From the NCBI RefSeq assembly GCF_012396235.1, contig NZ_JAAXPA010000013.1, positions 1 to 64,000 on the forward strand: DNA of 64,000 nucleotides, in the 5' to 3' direction. Shown here in pieces: positions 1-9,256 of the stretch (within the stretch, counting starts at the first letter, position 1; each line of letters opens with the position of its first letter). The translations under genes and the position numbers were made by a program. The notes below the pieces were generated by a model. It was not told the DNA's origin. It worked only from the letters and a program-made list of their open reading frames with translations, and made no database searches. This stretch comes from Rhodococcus opacus. GTDB lineage: Bacteria > Actinomycetota > Actinomycetes > Mycobacteriales > Mycobacteriaceae.

Positions 1-133
1 TCTGGACGCTCTCGGAGAGGTCCGGCCAGATGAGGACGATTTCCACCGCGAGCACGACGACGAGCAGGCCGCCGATCACCCATTCGACTCGACGCCTGCG
101 GGGCGTCGGGCGGGTGTCTTGGGCGTCAGTCAT
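1..133 (-). CDS. N-terminal fragment of an unidentified membrane protein
   Basis: Only the first 44 codons lie in the window; the gene continues off the left edge. It opens with a charged stretch rich in Arg and Pro, then a hydrophobic segment of about 20 residues (roughly residues 18-37, GGLLVVVLAVEIVLIW), then an acidic turn. This is a single N-terminal membrane anchor or the first of several segments. The start is an ATG about 27 bases from the stop of the neighbouring SDR, which is transcribed the same way, so the two could be co-transcribed. No family can be assigned from this fragment. Confidence 0.6.
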   Translation of the reverse strand, partial: MTDAQDTRPTPRRRRVEWVIGGLLVVVLAVEIVLIWPDLSESVQ

Positions 134-159
134 ACGCGTCCATTACACATGGCCGGTGA

Positions 160-942
160 TCACACCGTGTATCCGCCGTCGACGTCGAGTTTCTGTCCGG
201 TGACGAAACCCGCCCGGTCGCTCGCGAGGAAGCAGACCGCCTCGGCGACGTCCGCGGCGGTGCCGAACCGGCGTAGCGGTATCCGGCTCATGGCGGCGTC
301 GAGTGCGCGCTGATCGAGTTCTTCGGAGTTGATCAGCCGCTCGGCCATGCCGTCGGTGAGCATTCCCGGGCCCACCGAATTGAAGCGGACGCCGTAGCGG
401 CCCTCCTCGGCGGCGAATCCCTTGACCAGCTGTTCGATCGCACCCTTGGTGCCCGGCGACAGTCCGTCGCGCACCGGATATCGGCTGGTGGCCGCGGTCG
501 TGACCGCGACGACGGAACCGGACGCTTCCCGCAGCGCGGGGAGGGCGGCCTTGACGACGGTGAAGAAGGCCACCGCTTCCTGTTCGAGGTGCTCGGCGTA
601 GTCCCGGGGAGCGATCTCGGACAGGTGGATCATCGGAATGTGCGGTCCCGCGGCGTGAACGAGGACGCCGAGGCCGCCGAAGTGTTCGATGGTCTGTGTC
701 ACGACACTCGCGACGCGGGGCTGGTCGGTGAGGTCGGCGGAGAACGCCTGCGCTCCGACGCCGCGGCTTTCCAGTTCGCCGACGAGGTCCGCGGCGACGT
801 CGGCGTTGGATCGGTAGGTGATGGCCACGTCGTGGCCGAGGGTCGCGAGTTGCCGTGCGATGGCCGAGCCGATGCCGCCGGTGCCGCCCGTGACCAGTGC
901 GGCGCAGCGACGTCGGGGGGTGCTGGTGGCGGGTGTCGCCAT
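160..942 (-). CDS. SDR-family protein with altered catalytic residues
   Basis: A Rossmann-fold short-chain dehydrogenase/reductase of 260 residues. The nucleotide-binding motif TGGTGGIG sits near residue 20 and the usual NNAG is replaced by VHAAG. The C-terminal half follows the FabG-like pattern (VRFNSVGPGML, then VDGGYTV). In the active site the classical Y-x3-K reads SPGTK, so Tyr is Ser while Lys is kept, and the residue 13 before it is Thr instead of Ser. The protein may be a non-catalytic NAD(P) binder or use unusual chemistry. I chose the ATG preceded by TTGGAG at a 6-base spacing over a TTG four codons upstream. Its substrate is unknown. Confidence 0.85.
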   Translation of the reverse strand: MATPATSTPRRRCAALVTGGTGGIGSAIARQLATLGHDVAITYRSNADVAADLVGELESRGVGAQAFSADLTDQPRVASVVTQTIEHFGGLGVLVHAAGPHIPMIHLSEIAPRDYAEHLEQEAVAFFTVVKAALPALREASGSVVAVTTAATSRYPVRDGLSPGTKGAIEQLVKGFAAEEGRYGVRFNSVGPGMLTDGMAERLINSEELDQRALDAAMSRIPLRRFGTAADVAEAVCFLASDRAGFVTGQKLDVDGGYTV

Positions 943-1081
943 GAGGAACTCCAAGCGTGTGAGGAACGAGCGCCCCTAACCTAGCAACTGCTTGGTTTCG
1001 GTGGGTGGGGAACAGTTCACCCCGGCCGAGCGCAGCCTAGCCTGGCTATCCGACCAGGCCTTTTCGTCTTAGCCTGAACGC

Positions 1082-1819
1082 ATGTCAGCAGAGAACGCCG
1101 AGCGGGCCGAGCCCTCGCGGCATCCCGACGAGCCGCACGCACCGAGTCTGGCGAGCCGCCTCAACTGGTTGCGGGCCGGCGTTCTCGGCGCCAACGACGG
1201 CATCGTGTCGACCGCCGGCCTGGTGGTCGGGGTGGCCGCGGCCACCACCGAACGATCGGCGATCTTCACCGCCGGATTCGCGGGTCTCGCGGCCGGGGCG
1301 GTGTCGATGGCCCTGGGCGAGTACGTCTCGGTGAGCACCCAGCGCGACACCGAACGCGCTCTTTTGTCGAAGGAACGCCGCGAACTCACCGAAACCCCCG
1401 ACGTCGAGTTCGAGGAACTCGTCGCGATGTACGAGGCCAAGGGGCTGAGTGGCGACACCGCCCGGACGGTCGCGCGCGAACTCACCGACCACGATGCGTT
1501 CGCCGCCCACGTGGACATCGAACTGGGCATCGACCCGGACGACCTGACCAACCCCTGGCAGGCTGCGGGATCCTCGGCGCTGTCCTTCACGCTCGGCGCC
1601 CTCGTCCCGCTGCTGGCGATCCTCGTACCGCCTGTGCACCTGCGCATTCCGGTGGCGTTCTTCGCCGTGCTGGTCGCGCTGGCCCTCACGGGCACCGTCA
1701 GCGCGGCTCTCGGCGGCGCACAGCGCACCCGGGCAGTGCTCCGCGTCGTGCTGGGCGGGGCACTCGCGATGATCGTCACGTACGGCATCGGCCAGCTGGT
1801 GGGAACGGGCATCGCCTAG
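1082..1819 (+). CDS. VIT/CCC1-family membrane transporter
   Basis: A 245-residue protein of the VIT1/CCC1 family, whose characterised members move Fe(II) or Mn(II) out of the cytoplasm. Family marks are GANDGIVSTAGLVVGVAAA after about residue 36, an AGAVSMALGEYVSVSTQRD helix pair, and hydrophobic segments near residues 40-75 and 155-245. A hydrophilic acidic domain lies between them (about residues 90-150) and corresponds to the metal-binding region in this family. The gene is single and divergent from the SDR to its left. The metal is not determined from sequence. No convincing iron box was found upstream. Confidence 0.88.
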   Translation: MSAENAERAEPSRHPDEPHAPSLASRLNWLRAGVLGANDGIVSTAGLVVGVAAATTERSAIFTAGFAGLAAGAVSMALGEYVSVSTQRDTERALLSKERRELTETPDVEFEELVAMYEAKGLSGDTARTVARELTDHDAFAAHVDIELGIDPDDLTNPWQAAGSSALSFTLGALVPLLAILVPPVHLRIPVAFFAVLVALALTGTVSAALGGAQRTRAVLRVVLGGALAMIVTYGIGQLVGTGIA

Positions 1820-1832
1820 CTTCGGGCGACAG

Positions 1833-2717
1833 TCACTCGCTCCGGCAGATCATGACCGGACATTTCGCGTGGTGGAGCAGATTCTGGCTCGTCGAGCCCA
1901 TCAGCGCGCCGAGCCACGGTCCCCGGCCGTGGCTGCCGACGACGATGAGCTGGGCGTCCCCTGCATGCCGCAGGATGACGTCGGCTGCGGCACCCTGCTC
2001 GGCCACCCTCGTCACGGACACGTCCGGGTATCGTTCCGACTCGCCCGCGAGGCCCTCGGACAGCAGCGCCTCCTCTTCCTGCTTCACGGCGTCCCAGTCG
2101 ACGAGCATGCCGGTGCCGCCCGCGCCGAGCGTGGGGGAGCCCTGCCACGTGTGGACGGCGGTCAGCGGCGCCTCGAAGAACGACGCGAATTCGAATGCGT
2201 GGGCCACGGCGTCGCGGCTGAGGTCGCTTCCGTCGACCCCGACCACCACCGGACGCTGGTCGGGTGTGGTGACTTCACCCCGGAGAACGGTCACCGGGCA
2301 GGGTGCGCGGTTGACGACGTGCAGCGCCGTCGAGCCGAGCAGCACCGAACGGATCGCTCCCGTTCCCGTGGATCCGAGCACGATCAACCGCGCCCAGTCG
2401 GCGGCCTCGAGCAGTGCGGTGCCCGCGGGACCGGGACTGATGGTCGTCTCGATCTCCAGACCGGGGAACTTCGGTCCCAGTAGCCGCTTCGCCGTCCCGA
2501 TGATGGCCTCGCCGTCCTCGCGCAGCTGACTGAGGAACTGCGACTCCAGCATGATCGCAGCGGGGCTGTACAGCGGGCCGTCCTGCGGCAGTGCGTGCAC
2601 GAGCGACAGCGTGGCACCCCACTTCGACGCGACTGCGGCGCCCCACAGGGCGGCGGCGGTGGAGGCGTCGGATCCGTCCAGGCCGACGACGACGGAATGA
2701 CTGGCGGGTGTGCTCAC
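1833..2717 (-). CDS. Tandem universal stress protein
   Basis: Two UspA domains in one 294-residue chain, about residues 1-145 and 155-294. Both keep the ATP-binding signature: GSTGTG...GST in the first and GSHGRG...GST in the second. This is the ATP-binding tandem form abundant in mycobacteria and rhodococci, where such proteins are linked to hypoxia or stationary phase. The GTG start has AAGGGAG seven bases upstream. It lies 48 bases downstream of the CYTH-CHAD gene on the same strand, so the two may be co-transcribed. It converges on the VIT gene with 13 bases between stops. Confidence 0.92.
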   Translation of the reverse strand: MSTPASHSVVVGLDGSDASTAAALWGAAVASKWGATLSLVHALPQDGPLYSPAAIMLESQFLSQLREDGEAIIGTAKRLLGPKFPGLEIETTISPGPAGTALLEAADWARLIVLGSTGTGAIRSVLLGSTALHVVNRAPCPVTVLRGEVTTPDQRPVVVGVDGSDLSRDAVAHAFEFASFFEAPLTAVHTWQGSPTLGAGGTGMLVDWDAVKQEEEALLSEGLAGESERYPDVSVTRVAEQGAAADVILRHAGDAQLIVVGSHGRGPWLGALMGSTSQNLLHHAKCPVMICRSE

Positions 2718-2765
2718 GTCTGGCTCCCTTCGCTCACGCTGTTGGGGGTACTCCCCGACTGTGCC

Positions 2766-4301
2766 CTACTTCCAGACTTTTCGGGCCGCCTTCCTCGCGG
2801 TCTTCCACTCGGGTTTCACGAGCGGCGTCAGGGTATCGCCGCGATCGAGCTCACGCTGCAAGAGCATTCCGAGGCCCAGGCTCGACTCGGCGGAGTGCTG
2901 ATCCTCCGCGACCATCGCGAGGATGTGGTCCCGTGCGACGACGGCGTCCTGGTACTCGCCGAGCACGTCCTGAAAGCCCTTGAATTTCGTCTGAGCGCGG
3001 TCGGACGCCTTCGGTGTCAGCGACCGCGTCGCCTCGATCGCATAGCGCATTCGCTTGGCGCGCTTGCGCGCCCGGTGTGTCCGTGCGTCGCGCTCGGCCC
3101 GGGTGGTCGCGGACGCCGCCTTCCGCACGCGCTTGTGGACGGACTTCGACAAGGTGCGCAGGGATTTCGCCACGGCCTTCTTCGACGGGCCACCGTCCCC
3201 GGACGCCTCGACGGCGACCAGGAACGTATCGAGTCCGGCGAGCAGGTCGAGGTAGCGCCGGGAGTTCAGGGCGGCCAGTGCTGCGGGCCGGGCCGTCGCG
3301 GCGAGTCCCGAGAAGTACTCGTCGAGGCGCGCACGCACGACCTCGCGGTCGGGTATTTCCTCGGCGCCACCCAGCCGGTCCACGAGCCGGCTCCACTGCA
3401 CCTCGGTGTCCCGCGCCGAGCCGAGGGCCTGACCGACCCAGCGGAGTTCGACGATCAACTCGTCGACGGTTTCCTGATCGCGCAGGCTGGACCCGTACAC
3501 CTGGAGGACACTCCGGATGCGCCGGGCCGAGACCCGGAGGTCGTGGACGGACTCCTCGAGGTCGCGCCGCACGCCGAGGTCGGCCGTCACGAGAGAATCC
3601 TTCTGCGCCGCCAGATACTCCAGCAGCAGTGTCCGGGGAGTGGACCCCTTCGTCCTGCGCGCGGGGCGCGGGGTGCCGGTCACCGCGTCGCCGAGCGCCC
3701 GCCGCAACTTCGACGGCGCGTCCGACCGAGCTATCCCGGCGTCCGTCAGCCGGGAGTCGATGGCGTCGAACAGGTTTCGGTCTCCGGCCGCGAGCTCCAC
3801 TTCGATCTCGCGCCACACCCGCTCGTCGGATCCGGTGCCCTTCTCGGGGACGGCGGCGATCACGACGTCCGAGACGACCTCGGCGAGCGTCGTCCCCGCC
3901 GCGTCCACGAGCCGCTGCCGTTCGCGATCGGTGCTGATGAGAGCGACCGGGTTCAGGGCGGCGCCGCGGGTGACGGCAGTGAGCAGTTCCGCGAATTCCC
4001 GGGGCACTTCCGTCTCGGGGAGCTCGGCGTCGGGCGCCAACTGCAACTCGGTTCGCTCGTCCGCGCCTGCCGGGATCTTCAGATGCCAGCCGGCGTCGTC
4101 GCCGCCTTCCCGGCGGCGGAGGGTGATTCCGGCGCGCAGCAGCAGAAGTTCGCCGGTGTCGTAGTACAGGGCGGACAGCTGAACGGTGTCGCGCCGCGGT
4201 TCACCGTCCACACCGGGCAATCCCGAGAGGCTGGGTATCTGCTGCTCCGAACCGGCCTCGTACTTGCGTTCCACTTCGGAGACGGACGTCGCGGTACTCA
4301 T
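2766..4301 (-). CDS. CYTH and CHAD domain protein
   Basis: A 511-residue fusion. The N-terminal CYTH (triphosphate tunnel metalloenzyme) domain, about residues 5-200, begins with the expected ExExK motif (EVERK) and has alternating Arg/Glu strands. The C-terminal CHAD domain, about residues 220-505, is helical and rich in His and Arg (VHDLRVSARRIRSVLQ, RKRAKRMRYAIEA), fitting polyphosphate binding. CYTH-CHAD proteins are associated with inorganic polyphosphate or triphosphate metabolism, but the reaction cannot be read from sequence. The ATG is preceded by GGAAGGATGGGG. Single gene, possibly leading into the USP gene. Confidence 0.92.
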   Translation of the reverse strand: MSTATSVSEVERKYEAGSEQQIPSLSGLPGVDGEPRRDTVQLSALYYDTGELLLLRAGITLRRREGGDDAGWHLKIPAGADERTELQLAPDAELPETEVPREFAELLTAVTRGAALNPVALISTDRERQRLVDAAGTTLAEVVSDVVIAAVPEKGTGSDERVWREIEVELAAGDRNLFDAIDSRLTDAGIARSDAPSKLRRALGDAVTGTPRPARRTKGSTPRTLLLEYLAAQKDSLVTADLGVRRDLEESVHDLRVSARRIRSVLQVYGSSLRDQETVDELIVELRWVGQALGSARDTEVQWSRLVDRLGGAEEIPDREVVRARLDEYFSGLAATARPAALAALNSRRYLDLLAGLDTFLVAVEASGDGGPSKKAVAKSLRTLSKSVHKRVRKAASATTRAERDARTHRARKRAKRMRYAIEATRSLTPKASDRAQTKFKGFQDVLGEYQDAVVARDHILAMVAEDQHSAESSLGLGMLLQRELDRGDTLTPLVKPEWKTARKAARKVWK

Positions 4302-4346
4302 GTCCCCATCCTTCCGTCTGACCGGCCCGGGGGAAAGAAGCCGAGG

Positions 4347-5303
4347 TCACTTCGGCCAGTCGAGGCTCCGGACGCTCGCGAAGCGTCGCGTGACGCCGGA
4401 GTGGGGGTCGACGAATTCGACGGACCGGGCCAGCAGCCGCAGCGGCGTCGAATAGTCGTCGGCGGCAACGTCGTAGAAGTCGGGATAGAAGTTGTCGCCG
4501 TGGATCGGGATGCCCAGCGAACTCATGTGCAGCCGCAACTGGTGCGTCTTGCCGGTGTGCGGCAGCAGCCGGTACCGGGCCGCGTCGCCGTGGACCTCGA
4601 GGAGTTCGATGCGGCTCTCGCTGTTGGCGGGACCGTCCACCTCGTACGCCTTCAGGACGCCTCGCTCCTTGACGATTCGACTGCGGACGGTGGCGGGTAG
4701 CGGGAGATCGGGGTCGTAACGCGCGACCGCCTCGTACTCCTTGACCACCCGGCGCTGGTCGAACAGCGACTGGTAGTCGCGCCGGACCTCACGCCGCACC
4801 GTGAAGATCAGCACCCCGGCGGTCAACCGGTCGAGCCGGTGCGCGGGTGTCAGTTCCGGGAGGTCGAGGTCTCTGCGCAACCGGACCAGCGCCGACTCGG
4901 CGATGTACGCGCCGCGTGGGGTGCTGGCCAGGAAGTGGGGTTTGTCCACGACGAGGAGGTTCTCGTCGCGGTGGAGGATCTCGATCTCGAACGGCACCCG
5001 TGTCTCGACTGGCGGATCCCGGTACAGGTACACGAATCTTCGGGGTGCGAACGGGGTGGAGTCGGTGATCGGCTGCCCGCGCTCGTCGACGACTTCCGCG
5101 GTGGCCACCTTCTCGCGGAGGCGCGTCTCGTCGTGCGGGAAACGCGCGACCAGGTACTCGAGCACGGTGGGCCACGAGCCGTCGTCCGGCATCCTCAGCC
5201 GCGTCGGGTTGAGGCCGTCGCGGACGGGAAGTGGGGCGTCGGGCACCCCGTCACGGTAGACGACAGGCTGCGGAAATCCGCCGTTGACCGCGGGGGGACT
5301 CAT
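4347..5303 (-). CDS. RluA-family pseudouridine synthase
   Basis: An RNA pseudouridine synthase of about 318 residues. The catalytic motif HRLDRLTAG carries the invariant Asp, and the C-terminal TGKTHQLRLHMSSLGIPIHGD segment matches the RluA fold. The enzyme isomerises uridine in rRNA or tRNA; the target base is not deducible. The reading frame is open back to 5363, but the ATG at 5303 (MSPPAVNGGF) leaves room for the divergent CocE gene promoter and gives a normal family length, so I prefer it. The longer start stays possible. Confidence 0.85.
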   Translation of the reverse strand: MSPPAVNGGFPQPVVYRDGVPDAPLPVRDGLNPTRLRMPDDGSWPTVLEYLVARFPHDETRLREKVATAEVVDERGQPITDSTPFAPRRFVYLYRDPPVETRVPFEIEILHRDENLLVVDKPHFLASTPRGAYIAESALVRLRRDLDLPELTPAHRLDRLTAGVLIFTVRREVRRDYQSLFDQRRVVKEYEAVARYDPDLPLPATVRSRIVKERGVLKAYEVDGPANSESRIELLEVHGDAARYRLLPHTGKTHQLRLHMSSLGIPIHGDNFYPDFYDVAADDYSTPLRLLARSVEFVDPHSGVTRRFASVRSLDWPK

Positions 5304-5384
5304 GGTTACTATCCGGTAAGTTTGTGACGCGGGCCACCCTGACTGGTCGCTGAGGCGCGTCATCGGAGGATTTCACGGGGGTTC

Positions 5385-7430
5385 GTGGTGATCGTGCGTC
5401 GATGGGCGTTTCGACCGGGTGTGGTGGCAGTCGCTCTGGCGGTGGGGGTGGGGCTCGCGGTGGTGCCCACGGTGACGGCGTCGGCGGATCCGACGGGCGG
5501 GGCGGCGGGGGCCGCGTGGAACGCCGCGGTCGACGCGCCGCCCGAGTACCCGGTGATCGCGATCGACTGGGACGTCCCCATCACCATGAGCGACGGAACG
5601 GTGCTGAAGGCCAACGTCTATCGCCCCGCGGACGCCTCCGGCAACCCGATCGACACCAGGATGCCGTCGGTCCTCAACGTCACGCCGTACACGAAGCTGG
5701 TCGGCAACCTCGTCGATTCCGTGTTCGCGGTGCCGGGGCTCGAGGACACCGTCGTCGACCTGGTGAACTCCTTCGATCTCGCCGGAACACCGTTCGACGG
5801 CGTCGGGGAAGCGGTCAAGGTGCTCACCGGTGGCGGCATGCGCGTCTTCGGCATCAACCGCGACCTCGTCCGGAACGGGTACACCCAGGTGGTCGTCGAT
5901 GCGCGGGGCACCGGCTTCTCTCAAGGGGAATGGCAGGCACTCGGTCCGCTCGAGCAGCAGGACTCCGTCGAGATCATCGACTGGATGAGCAAGCAGGGAT
6001 GGTCCGACGGCAAGGTCGGCATGGCGGGGGTGTCGTACTCGGGAATCAATTCGCTGCAGGCCGCGGGGCATCAGCCGCCGGCGTTGAAGGCGATCTTCCC
6101 GACCGAACCGGGCAACGATCTGCTCCGCGACATCGTCGGAACGGGCGGTGGTCTCGGCGTGGGATTCATGCCGCTGTGGCTGTCACTGGTCAACGGTCTC
6201 AAGTTCGTTCCCGACATCCAGGCCCTTGCGCAGGGGCGCTTCGACCAGCGGTGGCTGCAGGATCGGTTGCGGGATCCGCTGACGCTGTTCCCCGCACTGA
6301 TCGAGGCCATGACCGCGCCGGACATCAACGGTCTCGACCCCGGCACGCTGCGGGTGGCGCAGGACGGCCAGTTCTACGAGGAGCGGAAGGCGCAGGCCGC
6401 GAACATCGAGGTGCCGACGATGCTCTACGGCGCGTGGCACGACATCTTCGCGAACAGCGAGCCGCGGGTCTACAACGACGTCCCGCTGCCTGCCGGTGAG
6501 AAGCAGCTGATCATGAGCGACGCCTACCACATCTCATTCGGTGGCGGCTTCGGCGAACAGGGTGCGCCGCCACGACTCGACGTCCTCGAACGCGCCTGGT
6601 TCGACAAGTGGCTGAAGGGCATCGACAACGGCATCGACGAGTACGGCCCGGTCACGCTGTACCAGCAGGGCAACGGCTGGACCACCACCGATCAGTTCCC
6701 GCGGGCCGGTGTCGACTACCAGCGGATGTACCTGTCGGGTGCCCCCAGTGGCACCGCCGGGCACGCCGCCCACGACGGCAGCCTGGTGTCGGCGAAACCC
6801 GGCGACGCAGCACGACTCACCGTCGCACCCGGCCTCCGCGGGCTCTGTTCCCGCGACGGCGCACAGGGCACCGCAGGAGCTGCCGTCGTCTTCGGATCGG
6901 TGTGCAGCAAGGACTCCCGGTTCGCCGAGGCCGAGGGGCTGACGTTCACCAGCGCCCCCGTCACGCAGCCGACCGAGCTGTCGGGTCCGGTCAATCTGCA
7001 CCTCGAAACCGTGCTCGACGCCCCGGACGGATTCTGGGCGGTGACACTGAACGACGTCGCACCGGACGGCACGTCGACCCCGCTCACCAATGGTGCGCTC
7101 ACCGCTTCCATGCGGGCCGTGGACGATTCGAAGAGCACCAAGTCGGCGAACGGCGACTACACCGAACCGCACCACTATCTGACGGTGGACGCACGTCAGC
7201 CGCTGGTGCCGGGTGAAGTGACACCGGTGGACATCAACTTCGTGCCCACCGACGCCGTCCTCGCGCCGGGGCACCGGCTGCGCGTCGACGTGTACGCGGG
7301 CAGCGTCCCCCGGTACCTGCCGCTCGGACCGATTCTGGCCGACAGTCAACTGAAGCCGCAGCACGTCGCGTTGTCCCCGGATCGGCCGAGTTTCGTCAAT
7401 CTGCCGCTGGTCGGAGCGCAGGCGTGGTGA
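5385..7430 (+). CDS. Secreted CocE/NonD-family serine hydrolase
   Basis: An alpha/beta hydrolase of the S15 X-Pro dipeptidyl-peptidase/CocE class, 681 residues. An N-terminal signal peptide (two Arg, then a hydrophobic core, ending near VTASA, residue 33) indicates export. The nucleophile sits in GVSYSG near residue 215; WHDIFAN and AYHISFGG supply the likely Asp and His of the triad. A C-terminal jelly-roll domain follows from about residue 440. Relatives cleave esters or amides such as cocaine, beta-lactams or glutaryl groups; the substrate here is unknown. The GTG start lies 14 bases after a GGAGGA ribosome site, slightly long, so a GTG three bases later is also possible. Confidence 0.88.
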   Translation: MVIVRRWAFRPGVVAVALAVGVGLAVVPTVTASADPTGGAAGAAWNAAVDAPPEYPVIAIDWDVPITMSDGTVLKANVYRPADASGNPIDTRMPSVLNVTPYTKLVGNLVDSVFAVPGLEDTVVDLVNSFDLAGTPFDGVGEAVKVLTGGGMRVFGINRDLVRNGYTQVVVDARGTGFSQGEWQALGPLEQQDSVEIIDWMSKQGWSDGKVGMAGVSYSGINSLQAAGHQPPALKAIFPTEPGNDLLRDIVGTGGGLGVGFMPLWLSLVNGLKFVPDIQALAQGRFDQRWLQDRLRDPLTLFPALIEAMTAPDINGLDPGTLRVAQDGQFYEERKAQAANIEVPTMLYGAWHDIFANSEPRVYNDVPLPAGEKQLIMSDAYHISFGGGFGEQGAPPRLDVLERAWFDKWLKGIDNGIDEYGPVTLYQQGNGWTTTDQFPRAGVDYQRMYLSGAPSGTAGHAAHDGSLVSAKPGDAARLTVAPGLRGLCSRDGAQGTAGAAVVFGSVCSKDSRFAEAEGLTFTSAPVTQPTELSGPVNLHLETVLDAPDGFWAVTLNDVAPDGTSTPLTNGALTASMRAVDDSKSTKSANGDYTEPHHYLTVDARQPLVPGEVTPVDINFVPTDAVLAPGHRLRVDVYAGSVPRYLPLGPILADSQLKPQHVALSPDRPSFVNLPLVGAQAW

Positions 7431-7470
7431 AAGGTGCACGCCACGTCCCGAGATCCGTAGGGTTGACGCC

Positions 7471-8349
7471 ATGACCAAGTGGACAGCTTCGGACATCGTC
7501 GATCAGAGCGGCCGCACGTTCGTCGTCACGGGCGCCAACAGTGGTCTGGGGGAGGTGGCCGCGCGGGCCCTGGGCAAGGCGGGGGCGCACGTCGTGCTGG
7601 CCTGCCGCAACACCCACAAGGGGGAGGTCGTCGCACGGTCGATCGGTGACAACGCCGAGGTGCGCCGCCTCGATCTGTCCGACCTCGCCTCGGTGCGCGA
7701 GTTCGCCGCCGGCGTCGAGTCCGTCGACGTTCTCGTGAACAACGCGGGCGTGATGGCGGTTCCGCAGCGCAAGACCGCCGACGGATTCGAAATGCAGATC
7801 GGCACAAATCATCTCGGGCACTTCGCATTGACCGGCCTGCTGCTCGACAGGATCACCGATCGGGTCGCCACGATGTCGAGTGCGGCACATCAGGCGGGAA
7901 CGATTCACCTCGACGACCTCAACTGGGAGCGCCGCAAGTACAACCGCTGGAGCGCGTACGGGCAGTCGAAACTCGCGAATCTGCTGTTCACATACGAGTT
8001 GCAGCGCAGGCTGTCGGCGGCGGGGTCACCCGTGAAAGCGGTGGCCGCGCACCCCGGTTACGCGTCGACCAATCTGCAGGCCCACACCGAGTCGGTGCAG
8101 GACAAGCTGATGGCCGTCGGCAACCGGATCTTCGCGCAGTCGGCGGAGATGGGGGCGCTGCCGATGCTGTACGCGGCAACGGCACCCGATGTGATCGGTG
8201 GCAGCTACATCGGGCCGGACGGCCTGTTCGAGCAGCGTGGCCATCCGAAGGTGGTGGGCTCCAACAAGAAGTCGCGGGACGAGCACACCGCGCGGGCGCT
8301 GTGGGCGCTGTCGGAGGACCTGACGGGCGTCGAGTTCAAGTTCGGGTGA
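7471..8349 (+). CDS. SDR-family oxidoreductase, retinol dehydrogenase/WWOX-like
   Basis: A 292-residue SDR with intact active site: TGANSGLG cofactor motif, NNAGVM, Ser in MSSAAHQ, and YGQSK. The TGANSGLG and DLSDLASV pattern, with a long C-terminal segment after LFEQRGHPK, is typical of the retinol dehydrogenase/protochlorophyllide reductase-like branch common in mycobacteria and rhodococci. The substrate is unknown. The gene follows the CocE hydrolase by 40 bases on the same strand and may share its transcript. It converges with ohr. Confidence 0.9.
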   Translation: MTKWTASDIVDQSGRTFVVTGANSGLGEVAARALGKAGAHVVLACRNTHKGEVVARSIGDNAEVRRLDLSDLASVREFAAGVESVDVLVNNAGVMAVPQRKTADGFEMQIGTNHLGHFALTGLLLDRITDRVATMSSAAHQAGTIHLDDLNWERRKYNRWSAYGQSKLANLLFTYELQRRLSAAGSPVKAVAAHPGYASTNLQAHTESVQDKLMAVGNRIFAQSAEMGALPMLYAATAPDVIGGSYIGPDGLFEQRGHPKVVGSNKKSRDEHTARALWALSEDLTGVEFKFG

Positions 8350-8370
8350 CGCGACGCCCGTCAGGGTTGC

Positions 8371-8793
8371 TCAGTCTTCGGTGACCTCGAGGGTGACGTC
8401 GATGTTGCCGCGGGTGGCGTTGGAGTAGGGGCACACCTGGTGTGCCTTCTCGGTCAGCTCGAGCGCCTCGGCGCGCGGCAGGTGGGGCAGGGAAACCTCG
8501 AGGGTGACGGCGAGACCGAATCCGCCGCTGTCCGTCGGGCCGATGCCGACGCGGGCGCCGACGGCCGAGTCGGCGACGTTCGCCTTCGCCTGACGGCCGA
8601 CCAGCTGGAGCGCGGAGTGGAAGCATGCCGCGTATCCGGCGGCGAACAACTGCTCGGGGTTGGTGCCGTCGCCGGACCCGCCCATCTCGGTGGGGATCGC
8701 GAGGTTCAGGTCGAGCTTGCCGTCGGACGTGCGGGCGTGGCCGTTGCGGCCTTCTCCGGTCGCGAGGGCTTCGGCGGTGTAGACGATCTTCAT
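8371..8793 (-). CDS. ohr: Organic hydroperoxide resistance protein Ohr
   Basis: A 140-residue OsmC/Ohr-family peroxidase that reduces organic hydroperoxides. Both redox cysteines are present, one in AACFHSAL on the central helix and one in VCPYSNATRGN. Ohr-type start (KIVYTAEALATG) and length match the family. The ATG is preceded by AGGAGAG. It starts two bases after the ohrR stop on the same strand, so ohrR and ohr form one operon, and OhrR probably represses both until a peroxide oxidises its cysteine. Confidence 0.95.
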   Translation of the reverse strand: MKIVYTAEALATGEGRNGHARTSDGKLDLNLAIPTEMGGSGDGTNPEQLFAAGYAACFHSALQLVGRQAKANVADSAVGARVGIGPTDSGGFGLAVTLEVSLPHLPRAEALELTEKAHQVCPYSNATRGNIDVTLEVTED

Positions 8794-8795
8794 GG

Positions 8796-9248
8796 TTACT
8801 TCTCTCCTGTAGGGGTGGTGAAGCTGTGGAGTGATTCGGTGAGACGCGACAGTGTGTCCCGGAGGGCGACGAGTTCGTCGATCTCCATTCCCGTCGAGTC
8901 GGCGAGTTCGGCGGGGATGCCCTCCGCGGCGGCGCGGAGGGCCGCACCCTTCTCGGTGAGGTGGATCCCGACCCGGCGCTCGTCGGCCGAGGAGCGCCGG
9001 CGTTCGACCAGGCCCAGGGTTTCGAGCCGCTTGAGCAGTGGCGACAGCGTGCCGGTGTCGAGGTCGAGGGCGTCGCAGATCTCACGTACTCCGCGGCCGT
9101 CCCGTTCCCAGAGCACCAACAGCACGAGGTACTGCGGGTAGGTCACTCCCAACGAGTCGAGCATCGACCGGTATCTCGCCGTCATGGCCCGGGAAGCCGA
9201 GTACAGGGCGAAGCACACCTGGCGGTCGAGGGTGAGGTTGTCGGTCAC
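8796..9248 (-). CDS. ohrR: MarR-family peroxide sensor OhrR
   Basis: A 150-residue winged-helix MarR regulator. The N-terminal LDRQVCFALYSASRAM has the reactive Cys conserved in OhrR proteins, and YPQYLVLLVLWERDG leads into the HTH, matching OhrR. The frame stays open upstream, but the GTG at 9248 gives the family length and leaves the palindromic operator outside the gene. It is immediately upstream of ohr. Expected role: repressor released when the Cys reacts with organic hydroperoxide. Confidence 0.92.
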   Translation of the reverse strand: MTDNLTLDRQVCFALYSASRAMTARYRSMLDSLGVTYPQYLVLLVLWERDGRGVREICDALDLDTGTLSPLLKRLETLGLVERRRSSADERRVGIHLTEKGAALRAAAEGIPAELADSTGMEIDELVALRDTLSRLTESLHSFTTPTGEK

Positions 9249-9256
9249 CCCTGAAT

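Noticed and set aside
955-1081. Possible IdeR iron box before the VIT-type transporter
   Set aside because: Only short CCTAACCTAG and TAGCCTG pieces were found; no complete TTAGGTTAG dyad.
2595-4700. A 701-codon open frame on the plus strand opposite the CYTH-CHAD and RluA genes
   Set aside because: It is a GC-driven antisense shadow: Arg/Gly/Val-rich, no domain pattern, and it spans two well-supported genes on the other strand.
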